From: Streptomyces sp. RPA4-2
GTDB taxonomy: Bacteria > Actinomycetota > Actinomycetes > Streptomycetales > Streptomycetaceae
Length of the DNA stretch: 64,000 nucleotides
NCBI RefSeq assembly: GCF_012273515.2
Contig: NZ_CP050975.2
Coordinates: 6,076,001 to 6,140,000, forward strand
Direction of reading: 5' to 3'
The translations under genes were made by a program, and so were the position numbers. The notes below the pieces were generated by a model. It made no database searches and was not told the origin of the DNA. It worked only from the letters and a program-made list of their open reading frames with translations. Shown here piece by piece: positions 1 to 7,604 of the stretch. Position 1 is the first letter of the stretch. Each line of letters opens with the position of its first letter.

Positions 1-708
1 GACCGCATCCGGCTGCGGATCATCAACGCCGGGGGCGACACGGCCTTCCGGGTGGCGCTGGGCGGCCACCGGATGACGGTGACCCACACGGACGGCTACC
101 CGGTCGAGCACAAGACGACGGACGCGCTGCTGATCGGCATGGCCGAACGCTACGACGTGCTGATCACCGCCAAGGACGGGATGTTCCCGCTGGTCGCGCT
201 GGCCGAGGGCAAGAACGCCCGGGCCCTGGCGGTCCTGCGCACCTCCAGCGGGACCCTGCCCCAGCCCGCCGTGCACCCGCGCGAGCTCGACGGCGAGGTG
301 GTCCCGGCCCGACGGCTGCGGCCGCACGAGTCCGTGGCGCTCAACGACTCCGGTCCGGACCGCCGGCTGCGCGTCAAGCTGACCGGCAGCATGAGGAGGT
401 TCGACTGGGCCTTCGACCACGAGCCGTACTCCCTGGAACGCCGTCATCCGATCCGCGAGGGCGAACGGATCCGCCTGTCCCTCATCAACGCCACCAACAT
501 GTGGCACCCCCTGCATCTGCACGGCCACACGTTCGCCCTCACCGGCCTCGGCGCGGTCGGAGCACGCAAGGACACCGCCGTGGTCCTGCCGCACCGCAAG
601 ATCGTCGTCGACTTCTACGCCGACAACCCGGGACTGTGGATGCTCCACTGCCACAACCAGTACCACTCCGAGTCCGGCATGATGACCCTCCTCGGCTATC
701 GCAGGTGA
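1..708 (+). CDS. Multicopper oxidase, C-terminal part (5' end outside window)
   Basis: The frame is open from base 1, so the gene begins upstream of the window; 235 residues are visible. The C-terminus carries the type 1/2/3 copper ligands of multicopper oxidases: HPLHLHGH at about bases 505-530 and WMLHCHNQYHSESGMM at about 640-690. The middle segment reads as a cupredoxin beta-sandwich. Such proteins oxidise a substrate at a type 1 copper and reduce O2 at a trinuclear cluster, usually outside the membrane. The final Met of the HCH...M block, an axial type 1 ligand, is present. Substrate (metal, phenolic or other) cannot be told from this fragment. It converges on the NlpC/P60 gene. Confidence 0.93.
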   Translation, partial: DRIRLRIINAGGDTAFRVALGGHRMTVTHTDGYPVEHKTTDALLIGMAERYDVLITAKDGMFPLVALAEGKNARALAVLRTSSGTLPQPAVHPRELDGEVVPARRLRPHESVALNDSGPDRRLRVKLTGSMRRFDWAFDHEPYSLERRHPIREGERIRLSLINATNMWHPLHLHGHTFALTGLGAVGARKDTAVVLPHRKIVVDFYADNPGLWMLHCHNQYHSESGMMTLLGYRR

Positions 709-715
709 GAGCCGG

Positions 716-790
716 ATGCCGCGCCCTGCCGGGCGGACGACGCGCCCCCGCCGGGCGGGACGACGCGCTCCCGCCGGGCAGGCCGCGCTC
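716..790. repeat. Three imperfect tandem repeats between convergent genes
   Basis: About three diverged copies of a 22-24 bp unit built on GCCGGGCGGGACGACGCGC lie between the oxidase stop and the NlpC/P60 stop. It may act as a bidirectional terminator or simply be GC-rich spacer. No gene is visible. Confidence 0.5.
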
Positions 791-811
791 CACAGGGCAG
801 GACGACGGCCC

Positions 812-1960
812 CTACCGGGTGCTCCCGTCCAGCCCGTCGTCCGCCCTCGATGGCGGCGCCGGCGGTGCGTACTGCCCGTCGGGCTTCCCGGCGGGGTCCG
901 GCCGTACGGCGCCCAGGACCGGGTTGGCGGCGATCGGTGAGATCTTGATCTTCGTCCCGGGCCGCGGCGCCTGCACCACCAAGCCGTCCCCCATGTACAT
1001 GGCGACATGTGTGGCCTCGGGGAAGTAGACGACCAGGTCACCGGGGCGCAGCTCGGTCAGCGGGATCCGGGGCAGCCGCGCCCACTGCTCCTGGCTGGTG
1101 CGCGGAATGGGCTGCCCGGCGTGGTCCCAGGCCTGTGAGGTGAGCCCCGAACAGTCGTACGCCCCGGGTCCCGTGGCACCCCATCGGTACGGCTTCCCGA
1201 GCTGCTTCACGGCGTACTCCACCGCCTCCCGGCCCTCCGGCGAGGGGGCCCGTACGCTGCTCAGCGCCCCGGACGTCACCAGTTTCCGCTGGGCCGCCTC
1301 CGTCCCCCGCTTCTCCAGCGCGTCGAGTTCGGCGAGCTGCCCCGCGGTGAGCGAGGCGAGCAGTTTCTCGACGTCCTTCAGCCGCTCGCGGACCGCGTCG
1401 CGCTCCTTCTTCTGCCGTGCGGCGAGGGTGAGCTGACCGTCCAGGGCCTTGCGCGCCCGCCGTGCCAGCCCCTCGGTGTGCCGCTCGCTCCCGGCCAGCC
1501 GGTCCATGGCCTTGACCCGCTCCCGGGACAGCCGCCTGATCACCTGTCCCTCGTCCAGCGCGCGCTGCGGATCGCGGGTGAGCAGCAGCCGTAGGTACGA
1601 GGAGATCCCGCTGCTGCTCTGGTACTGCTGCCGGGCCAGCCGCCCCGCCGCGCCGCGGCTGTCGTGCAGGGAGAGGCGGGCGCCGACGAGTCTCGCGTCG
1701 AGCCGGGCGACCTCGGTCCGCTGTCTCCCGAGCTTCTCCACGGTCGCGTTGTACGTCTCGGTGGCGCGCTCGGCCTCCCGGTAGCGCTGCTGGAGGTTCG
1801 TCAGCAACCGCGCCGTGGACCGCACTTCGGGACCGCCCGCGCCGGCCCCCGCGGACGCCGAGGGCCCGGGGTCCGGGGCGGCCACGGCGGGTACGGGCGC
1901 GAGCAGCGCCCCGGTCGCCACCGCGACCGTACAGACCAGGCGCAGGATGCGTCCTGACAC
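812..1960 (-). CDS. Secreted NlpC/P60 peptidoglycan endopeptidase with coiled-coil N-terminus
   Basis: 382 aa, predicted to cleave peptidoglycan stem peptides outside the cell. The start is a GTG preceded by a near-perfect GGAGGTGATGAA ribosome site; the longer open frame upstream lacks signal features. Residues 1-30 form a signal peptide ending near AVAA. Residues about 45-240 are a charged, heptad-rich helical region with an LLTRDPQRALDEG segment, as in RipA/CwlO-like hydrolases. The NlpC/P60 domain fills the last 120 residues, with the catalytic Cys in AYDCSGL (about C270) and the His in THVAMYMGDG (about H318). It is a classic DL-endopeptidase layout. A proline-rich tail follows. Confidence 0.93.
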   Translation of the reverse strand: MSGRILRLVCTVAVATGALLAPVPAVAAPDPGPSASAGAGAGGPEVRSTARLLTNLQQRYREAERATETYNATVEKLGRQRTEVARLDARLVGARLSLHDSRGAAGRLARQQYQSSSGISSYLRLLLTRDPQRALDEGQVIRRLSRERVKAMDRLAGSERHTEGLARRARKALDGQLTLAARQKKERDAVRERLKDVEKLLASLTAGQLAELDALEKRGTEAAQRKLVTSGALSSVRAPSPEGREAVEYAVKQLGKPYRWGATGPGAYDCSGLTSQAWDHAGQPIPRTSQEQWARLPRIPLTELRPGDLVVYFPEATHVAMYMGDGLVVQAPRPGTKIKISPIAANPVLGAVRPDPAGKPDGQYAPPAPPSRADDGLDGSTR

Positions 1961-2064
1961 TTCATCACCTCCGGTGCGGCGGTGGTACGTCCACCTCGCA
2001 CCGGTCAGGATCGGGCGCGCGCGTCCCGCGTGCGCGCCCGGTGAGCCGGTTCGGCCCAAGAAGG

Positions 2065-2382
2065 TCACTCGTCGGCGTGGGACTCCGGCGTGGCGTCGCC
2101 GCCCCTGGCGCGCGGCCCGGACCAGGGCCACTTCGGTCCGCCGGGCGCGCGGCCCGCGCCGCCCTCGGGGTCGAACGCGTACTTCCATCCCTGGTGCAGC
2201 CCCAGGCGCCTGCTCCGGCCCGCCTGGACGCGGCGGTAGACGAGGACGGTCGGGGGGCCGCCGGCCGCGTCCGGTACCGGTACGCGGTACACCTTCGGCG
2301 GGTGTCCGGTCAGACCGAGCAGGACGGGCAGCACACGCCCGTCCAGCGGGCCTCCCTCGAAGGGGGTGTCTTGGCTCTTCAC
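2065..2382 (-). CDS. Conserved Streptomyces-type hypothetical protein
   Basis: 105 aa from a GTG start (VKSQDTPFEGGPLDGRVLPV). A longer frame to 2421 exists, but the extra residues look non-coding. The sequence is soluble, with no signal or membrane segment: an FEGGPLDGR start, a VYRVPVPD core, a VYRR segment and a WKYAFDPEG block, typical of a small beta-rich conserved protein. No catalytic motif is visible. It lies 105 bp upstream of the NlpC/P60 gene on the same strand, so the two could be co-transcribed. Function unknown. Confidence 0.7.
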   Translation of the reverse strand: MKSQDTPFEGGPLDGRVLPVLLGLTGHPPKVYRVPVPDAAGGPPTVLVYRRVQAGRSRRLGLHQGWKYAFDPEGGAGRAPGGPKWPWSGPRARGGDATPESHADE

Positions 2383-2487
2383 CGCACCAGTGTCACAAAC
2401 GCGCCGCCCGGTGGCGCTCATCGCAGGTCAGTGCCGGTCGGTGCCGGGCAGTTTCAGTCGGTGTCAGTCAGTGCCGGGCGGTGCTGG

Positions 2488-3213
2488 TCACAGGAGTCGC
2501 GCCGCGCCGTCGAGCAGCGGGACGACCCGCCGGGCCAGCACCCCCACCGCACCCTCCGGCGCCTCCAGGGCGAGCGCCGCACGCACGACGTCGGCGGTCT
2601 GCGGATCGCGTCCCGCGCTCGCCACCAGCATCGCCACGAACTGCTCCACCAGCCAGTCCCGCAGCTCGTCCAGCGGCGGTTCCTTGCCCCCGTCGAGCCA
2701 GCTGAGCGACGCGCCCTCGACGGCGGTGATCCACATCCGTACGGTCATCCGCAGCCGGGGCCCCGGATCCCGCACGGCGAGATGGTCGACGATGTGGTCG
2801 GCGGCGGCCCGCCGCACCCCGTCCACTATGGCGGTCGTCCTGGACGTCTCGACGACGCTGCCGCCCTGCAGCAGCGCGCTGAAGCCCGCGTCGTGCTGGT
2901 CGACGAAGGCGAGATAGCGGTCAAGGGCCCGCGACAGCCGTTCGCTCAGCGACCCCTGCGGCGGCTCCGCGAAGCAGTGCTCCAGCTCCTCCGCGGCGGA
3001 GCGCAGCGCGGCCTCGTACAGCTGCTGCTTGCCGCCCGGGAAGTACCGGTACACGAGGGGCCGCGACACCCCCGCGGCCTCCGCCACGTCGTCCAGCGAG
3101 ACCTCCTCGGGGGCCCGGTGCGCGAAGAGGGTCAGCGCCGCCTCGAGGAGCTGCGAACGCCGCTCCTCGACGCTCAGCCGGCGGTATGCGGGGGTGGGGG
3201 CCGCGGAGGTCAT
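2488..3213 (-). CDS. TetR/AcrR-family transcriptional regulator
   Basis: 241 aa. The N-terminal helix-turn-helix is clear: RRSQLLEAALTLFAHRAP, then SLDDVAEAAGVSRPLVYRYF, the canonical TetR DNA-binding block at about residues 15-60. The rest is the all-helical ligand and dimerisation domain. ATG at 3213 is chosen because the DNA-binding domain begins just after it; upstream in-frame codons have non-coding composition. It lies downstream of, and co-directional with, the AurF-like oxygenase gene, so it may regulate the two diiron genes, possibly in response to a small ligand. That target is inferred from position only. Confidence 0.93.
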   Translation of the reverse strand: MTSAAPTPAYRRLSVEERRSQLLEAALTLFAHRAPEEVSLDDVAEAAGVSRPLVYRYFPGGKQQLYEAALRSAAEELEHCFAEPPQGSLSERLSRALDRYLAFVDQHDAGFSALLQGGSVVETSRTTAIVDGVRRAAADHIVDHLAVRDPGPRLRMTVRMWITAVEGASLSWLDGGKEPPLDELRDWLVEQFVAMLVASAGRDPQTADVVRAALALEAPEGAVGVLARRVVPLLDGAARLL

Positions 3214-3328
3214 GTCGGCAGCGTAACCCGTGTGTTCGCCCCCGCCGCCCCTGCTCGCACCCGTCCGGCGGGGCTCGGTCCGTGACCTCGTTCCGGGCCC
3301 CGCGAGGGACACCGGCGTGGCGCCCCCC

Positions 3329-4273
3329 TCAGGCCAGCAGCCCAGAGGCCTTCCACAGCCGCCGTCCGACGCCCCGCAGTACGCCGATGTCGTCCAGGAA
3401 GTCGGTCAGGCGTTTCGCCCCGGTCTGCATCACCTCGCGCCGGTGTCCGCTCGCCCGCACCTGCGCCACGGCCTCGCGCCGGTCCAGACCGACGTTCGTG
3501 TAGACCTCGGGATTGACGAAGGCGACGGAGAAGACACGGGCGAACTCGCCGGAGGTGACGCGGGTGAACTCCTGGGACCAGCGTGGCGCGGTCACCATCT
3601 GGCGCCGCAGCTCCTCCCGCGCGTACCGCACGTGCCGGGCCTCCTCGACCACGTGGATGCGGGTGACGCCGCGCACCAGGGTCTGCACCCGCTCGTCGGG
3701 GAAGGTCAGCCGCTGCATCCAGTCCAGGATCTCCTCGCCGAGCAGTGTCGCGGTGAAGGAGCCGGGGGTGGTCGAGATGGTCTTGAAGAGCCGCCCGAGA
3801 TTCAGATGGGCGCGGCTGACCGGGTAGTGCGGTGTGCCGCCGCGCGAGATCAGCCGGGCGAACATCTTCGAGTGCCGGCACTCGTCCTCGATCTCGGTGA
3901 GCGCGTACCGCACGTGCGCGCTCGTGGCCGCCTTGTCGTAGATGTGACGCACCAGCAGCTGCATCAGGATGATCTCGAACCAGATCCCGAGGGAGGCGAG
4001 CGCCGCCGCCTCGTGCTGCGAGAGCAGGATGCGCTGCTCCTCGCCCATCCGCTTCCACAGCGGGGTGTCGTAGAGCGAGACCAGCTCGGGCGGCCAGAAC
4101 CACTTGCCCTCCTCGAAGGGCGCGTCCCAGTCCAGCTCCTTGTCCGGGTCGAAGGAGTGCTTGGCGGAAGAGGCGAGCAGCCGTTCGGCCACTTGTTCAC
4201 GGTCCTTGAGCAAGCCGAGCGCGTCGCGGAGCCCGGCGAGCTCGTCGAGTCCGTCTTCCGTCACCGTCGTCAT
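3329..4273 (-). CDS. AurF-like diiron oxygenase
   Basis: 314 aa helical protein. Carboxylate/histidine ligands of a non-haem diiron site can be read: EAAALASLG, EIEDECRHSKMF (ExxxH), GEEILDWM, and HVVEEARHVRYAREE (EExRH). This fits the AurF (p-aminobenzoate N-oxygenase) family, which activates O2 at two irons. The true substrate is unknown; many family members oxidise arylamines or act in uncharacterised oxidations. ATG at 4273 is preferred over an in-frame GTG at 4285 because a GGTGGG ribosome site sits 6-7 bases before it. The gene is head-to-head with a second diiron protein, with 138 bp between starts, and is followed by a TetR gene. Confidence 0.88.
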   Translation of the reverse strand: MTTVTEDGLDELAGLRDALGLLKDREQVAERLLASSAKHSFDPDKELDWDAPFEEGKWFWPPELVSLYDTPLWKRMGEEQRILLSQHEAAALASLGIWFEIILMQLLVRHIYDKAATSAHVRYALTEIEDECRHSKMFARLISRGGTPHYPVSRAHLNLGRLFKTISTTPGSFTATLLGEEILDWMQRLTFPDERVQTLVRGVTRIHVVEEARHVRYAREELRRQMVTAPRWSQEFTRVTSGEFARVFSVAFVNPEVYTNVGLDRREAVAQVRASGHRREVMQTGAKRLTDFLDDIGVLRGVGRRLWKASGLLA

Positions 4274-4411
4274 GACTGTTCCCACCTCGTCGTACGGGAT
4301 CTTCAGGGGTTACCGGCGGTCACTTCTTATGAGACTGCCCGTCAGCAAGCTCGTCAATCCCCTGTGCGCGACTTGTTGACGACGCGTCTACCCCGTGTGA
4401 GCCTGCCGGGT
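4274..4411. promoter_or_regulatory. Shared divergent promoter region of two diiron protein genes
   Basis: This 138-bp spacer must hold the promoters of both divergent genes. It is a little more A/T-rich than its surroundings. No clean palindrome for the nearby TetR protein could be defined by eye. Confidence 0.5.
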
Positions 4412-5518
4412 ATGCCGACGCACGAGCTGTACGCCAAGGACCCGGGAGACCCCCTCTGGCAGATACCGGCCTCGGGGGCAGCACGCTTCAGCTGGGAGTA
4501 CGACGACGGTCGCGCCCGGCTTCTCGCCCTGTACCAGAAGGGCAAGGACAAACAGTGGGACGGACAGCGGCGGATCGACTGGGACATCGAGGTCGATCCG
4601 TACGATCCGCTCGGCACCCCCGACGAGGCGATGACCCTGTACGGGACACCGCACTGGGCGAAGATGACCGACCGGGACATGGGTGAACTGCGCCGGCACT
4701 ACACCGCCTGGCAGTTCAGCCAGTTCCTGCACGGCGAGCAGGGCGCGATGGTGTGCGCGGCGCGCATCGTGGAGTCCGTCCCCGATCTCGACGCGAAGCT
4801 CTACTCGGCCACCCAGACCATGGACGAGGCCCGGCACGCGGAGATCTACGGCCGCTTCCTGCACGAGAAGATCGGAATGCTCTACCCGGTCAACGACCAC
4901 CTGCGGTCCCTGCTCGGCGACACCCTCCGCGACTCCCGCTGGGACATGCCCTACCTCGGGATGCAGGTCCTGATCGAGGGCCTGGCGCTGGCGGCCTTCG
5001 GCATGATCCGCGACACCACGGACAAGCCCCTCCCCAAGCAGATCCTCGCGTACGTGATGCAGGACGAGGCCCGCCATGTCGCCTTCGGCCGCATGGCGCT
5101 GCGCGACTACTACCGGCAGCTCTCCGACGCTGAACTGCGCGAACGCGAGGAGTTCGTCATCGAGGGCTGCCACCTGATGCGGGACCGGCTGCGCGGCGTC
5201 GAGGTGCTCGAGAACTTCGGCGTCCCCAGGGCCGAGGCCGAGGTGTACAGCGAGCAGTCCGAATTCCTGCACCTCTTCCGCCGGCTGCTCTTCAGCCGCA
5301 TCGTCCCCTGCGTCAAGGACATCGGCCTGTGGGGCGAGCGCCTCCAGCAGGCGTACGTCGACATGGGCGTCCTCGAGATGGGCGACTCCAGCCTCGACCT
5401 GCTGATGGCCCAGGACGAGGAGATCGCGGAGCGGCTGGACGCGGGGCGGTTCGCGGCGGAGGAGCGGGCGCGCGTGGCCGAGGTCGAGGAGATGATCGAG
5501 GAGGGCGCGGACTCCTGA
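4412..5518 (+). CDS. Ferritin-like diiron protein (R2/desaturase type)
   Basis: 368 aa with two ExxH-type iron-binding blocks: EQGAMVCAARI then MDEARHAEIYGRF, and IEGLALAAFGMIRD then MQDEARHVAFGRMAL. The doubled (D)EARH pattern is that of R2-like and acyl-desaturase-like four-helix diiron proteins. Length and motif order match the ferritin-like family common in actinomycetes. A highly acidic C-terminus follows. ATG at 4412 gives the first good coding composition; the open frame upstream is antisense to the AurF-like gene. The pairing suggests two oxygen-dependent steps in one pathway, or one protein maturing or protecting the other. Substrate unknown. Confidence 0.88.
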   Translation: MPTHELYAKDPGDPLWQIPASGAARFSWEYDDGRARLLALYQKGKDKQWDGQRRIDWDIEVDPYDPLGTPDEAMTLYGTPHWAKMTDRDMGELRRHYTAWQFSQFLHGEQGAMVCAARIVESVPDLDAKLYSATQTMDEARHAEIYGRFLHEKIGMLYPVNDHLRSLLGDTLRDSRWDMPYLGMQVLIEGLALAAFGMIRDTTDKPLPKQILAYVMQDEARHVAFGRMALRDYYRQLSDAELREREEFVIEGCHLMRDRLRGVEVLENFGVPRAEAEVYSEQSEFLHLFRRLLFSRIVPCVKDIGLWGERLQQAYVDMGVLEMGDSSLDLLMAQDEEIAERLDAGRFAAEERARVAEVEEMIEEGADS

Positions 5519-5597
5519 GGGCGGGGGCGCGAACCGCGTGCGGCGGCCCACCGGGGGGTGTCCGAACCGTGCGCCACCCCCGTCTCCAATGTTCCGG

Positions 5598-6368
5598 TCA
5601 GTTGTTCCAGCTCTCGTCGTACGGGTCGCGCGGGGTCGGGACCGGCCTGGCCTCGGTGACGTCGAGGAAGGGGATGACCCCGTCGTTGACCGGGTCCTTG
5701 GCCCGCTTGCCGGTGTAGGTGCCGGTGACCCGCAGCCAGGCGTCGGGCTCCAGGACGGGCGGGATGTGCCCGGTCAGACCGATCTTGACCGGCTGGGCGT
5801 CGGCGGCACAGCAGTTGAGCGCCATCCGGACCAGGTACGGGGTGCCGTCGTGGCCGAGGGCGACGAAACCGGTGACCTCCACCCGCCGGTTCCCCAGGGT
5901 GCGGCCGTGACCGTACGCGGCGCGCCCCGCGTAGTCGACGACGCTGAGCGGGAGCGGGTCGGCGGCCGGCAGGCGCGGATAGGCGAGGGGCGCCTGCAGG
6001 GCCGTACCGGTGTGCAGGGCGCTGTAGGAACCGAGCGCGGGCGGGGCGACCAGGATGAGGGCGAACAGGGGCAGGACGAGGAGCCAGGAGACACGGGGTT
6101 CCCGGTGCGCGTGTCCGTGGCCGTCCCCGCTCCCGGCCTCTTGCCCCTCGCCTTCCCCCGCGCCCTCCGCGTGCCGGTGTCCGTCCTTCGACGCGCGCCG
6201 GTCGTACCAGACCGTCGCCAGCGCCGCGAGGATCAGGACCACACCGGCCGCGAGGAGCAGGGGCCGCAGCCCGGCCTTGACATAGCGCAGATAGAGGTCG
6301 GTGAAGCCGGCGTGCAGCACCGCCGCCCCGACCAGGAACATGATCACCGCCTGGGCCTGCCGGTTCAC
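5598..6368 (-). CDS. TIGR03943-type membrane protein, partner of permease
   Basis: 256 aa. The first 65 residues hold two membrane helices (AVIMFLVGAAVLHAGF, LLLAAGVVLILAALATVW). A cytosolic histidine-rich loop (HRHAEG...GDGHGHAHREP) follows, then another helix (WLLVLPLFALILVAPPAL) and a soluble C-terminal domain containing NCCAADAQP. This is the layout of the TIGR03943/DUF1980 proteins that pair with UPF0718 permeases. The His-rich loop and CC motif suggest metal binding. Start GTG at 6368 overlaps the permease stop by 4 bp (GTGA), so the two are translationally coupled. Confidence 0.85.
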   Translation of the reverse strand: MNRQAQAVIMFLVGAAVLHAGFTDLYLRYVKAGLRPLLLAAGVVLILAALATVWYDRRASKDGHRHAEGAGEGEGQEAGSGDGHGHAHREPRVSWLLVLPLFALILVAPPALGSYSALHTGTALQAPLAYPRLPAADPLPLSVVDYAGRAAYGHGRTLGNRRVEVTGFVALGHDGTPYLVRMALNCCAADAQPVKIGLTGHIPPVLEPDAWLRVTGTYTGKRAKDPVNDGVIPFLDVTEARPVPTPRDPYDESWNN

Positions 6369-7522
6369 AGGAGCACCGTCCCGACGAGCACCGATCCGAG
6401 GATGGCCAGCGCGAAGGTGGCGGGCGCGAACCGCAGGGCGAACCCGCGGCCGAACGTGCCCGCCTGCATGGCGAAGAGCTTCAGATCGATCATCGGTCCC
6501 ACCACGAGGAAGGCCAGCCGCGCGGTCAGCGAGAACTGGGTCAGGGACGAGACTACGAACGCGTCGGCCTCGGAGCAGATGGACAACAGCACCGCCAGGA
6601 CGGCCAGGGCGAGGATCGCCACCACCGGGTTGTCGGCCGCGGCGTGCAGCCAGCTCGCCGGCACGACGGCCTTGAGCGTGGCCGCCGCCATGGCCCCGAT
6701 GACGAGGAAGCCGCCGGCGTGCATCACGTCGTGCCGTACGGACCCCCAGAACGCGGCCCCCTTGCCGAGACCCTCGTGCGAGGGGCGGGCCGGCGGCCGC
6801 AGCCAGTCGGCACGGCCCAGCCGCTGCCACAGCCACCCCATCGAGCACGCCACGAGCAGACTCGCCACGAAGCGGGCCACGACCATCTCGGGGTCGCGGG
6901 GGAACGCGACGGCGGTGGCGGTCAGCACGATCGGGTTGATCGCCGGGGCCGACAGCAGGAACGCCAGCGCCGCCGCCGGTGTCACCCCCCGGCGCACCAG
7001 CGCGCCGGCCACCGGCACGGACGCGCACTCGCAGCCCGGCAGCACCGCCCCGGCCATCCCGGCCACCGGCACGGCCAGCGCGGGCCGCTTCGGCAGCGCG
7101 CGGGCGAAGAACGCGGGCGGGACGAACACCGCGATGGCCGCCGACAGCAGCACGCCGAGGACGAGGAAGGGCAGCGCCTGGAGGACCACCGCGACGAACA
7201 CGGTCATCCAGCTCTGCATCACGGGCGCGGACAGGGCGCCGCGGACCGGGCCCTGCGCCAGCACCAGCACGACCAGCAGCATCACCAGCACGAGCGGCGA
7301 GCTGAACTGCCAGCCCTGCGAATCGTCGGCCTGCCGTTCCTTCGTCCCGGCCGGCGGCTCTTCCGCTTCGGCCCGCGGTTCGTTCGCCCCGGCTCGCCGT
7401 TCCTTCGCCTCGGCCGGCGGTCCGCCCGCGTCCTTGACCCCCGGTCCGCCCGCGTCCTCGACCCGCGGTTCGTCCGGGTCGCGGTGGCCGGGCCCCGGCG
7501 GGGCCGCTCTGGTGATGCTCAC
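6365..7522 (-). CDS. UPF0718/DUF318-family permease
   Basis: 385 aa. A disordered, Pro/Glu-rich N-terminus of about 65 residues precedes eight or so membrane helices. The family signature LPGCECASVPVAGALVRRG and LLSAPAINPIVL are intact, as is a second half with ICSEADAFV and GPMIDLKL. Members sit next to TIGR03943 proteins and are thought to move or sense metal ions or related substrates, but the transported species is not established. Start GTG at 7522 has GGAGGT nine bases upstream. The low-complexity N-terminus contains repeated (R)RAEAxE/PA blocks and is unusually long for the family. Confidence 0.87.
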   Translation of the reverse strand: MSITRAAPPGPGHRDPDEPRVEDAGGPGVKDAGGPPAEAKERRAGANEPRAEAEEPPAGTKERQADDSQGWQFSSPLVLVMLLVVLVLAQGPVRGALSAPVMQSWMTVFVAVVLQALPFLVLGVLLSAAIAVFVPPAFFARALPKRPALAVPVAGMAGAVLPGCECASVPVAGALVRRGVTPAAALAFLLSAPAINPIVLTATAVAFPRDPEMVVARFVASLLVACSMGWLWQRLGRADWLRPPARPSHEGLGKGAAFWGSVRHDVMHAGGFLVIGAMAAATLKAVVPASWLHAAADNPVVAILALAVLAVLLSICSEADAFVVSSLTQFSLTARLAFLVVGPMIDLKLFAMQAGTFGRGFALRFAPATFALAILGSVLVGTVLL

Positions 7523-7604
7523 GGGCGAGGTACCTCCGGCATGACAGGACGGGGCCGTTGTGGTGGGGAGCCTCCCATCAGTACGCCGATTCCGGCCGGA
7601 TATC
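7523..7604. promoter_or_regulatory. Promoter region of the permease operon with direct repeat
   Basis: Between the PBP stop and the permease start is a direct repeat of ATTCCGGCCG (about 7589-7613, running into the PBP stop). It does not resemble the TGAAAATGATTTTCA-like Zur box, so zinc control is not supported here. Confidence 0.35.

Noticed and set aside
3230..4411. Upstream part of the 762-aa frame containing the R2-like gene
   Set aside because: It is antisense to the AurF-like gene and lacks coding character; the gene starts at ATG 4412.
5538..7544. 668-aa plus-strand frame across the permease operon
   Set aside because: It is the antisense shadow of two membrane protein genes with clear family motifs, and is Arg/Ala/Thr/Pro-rich without domains.
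7523..7604. Zur box before the permease pair
   Set aside because: No TGAAAATGATTTTCA-like sequence; only GC-rich direct repeats.
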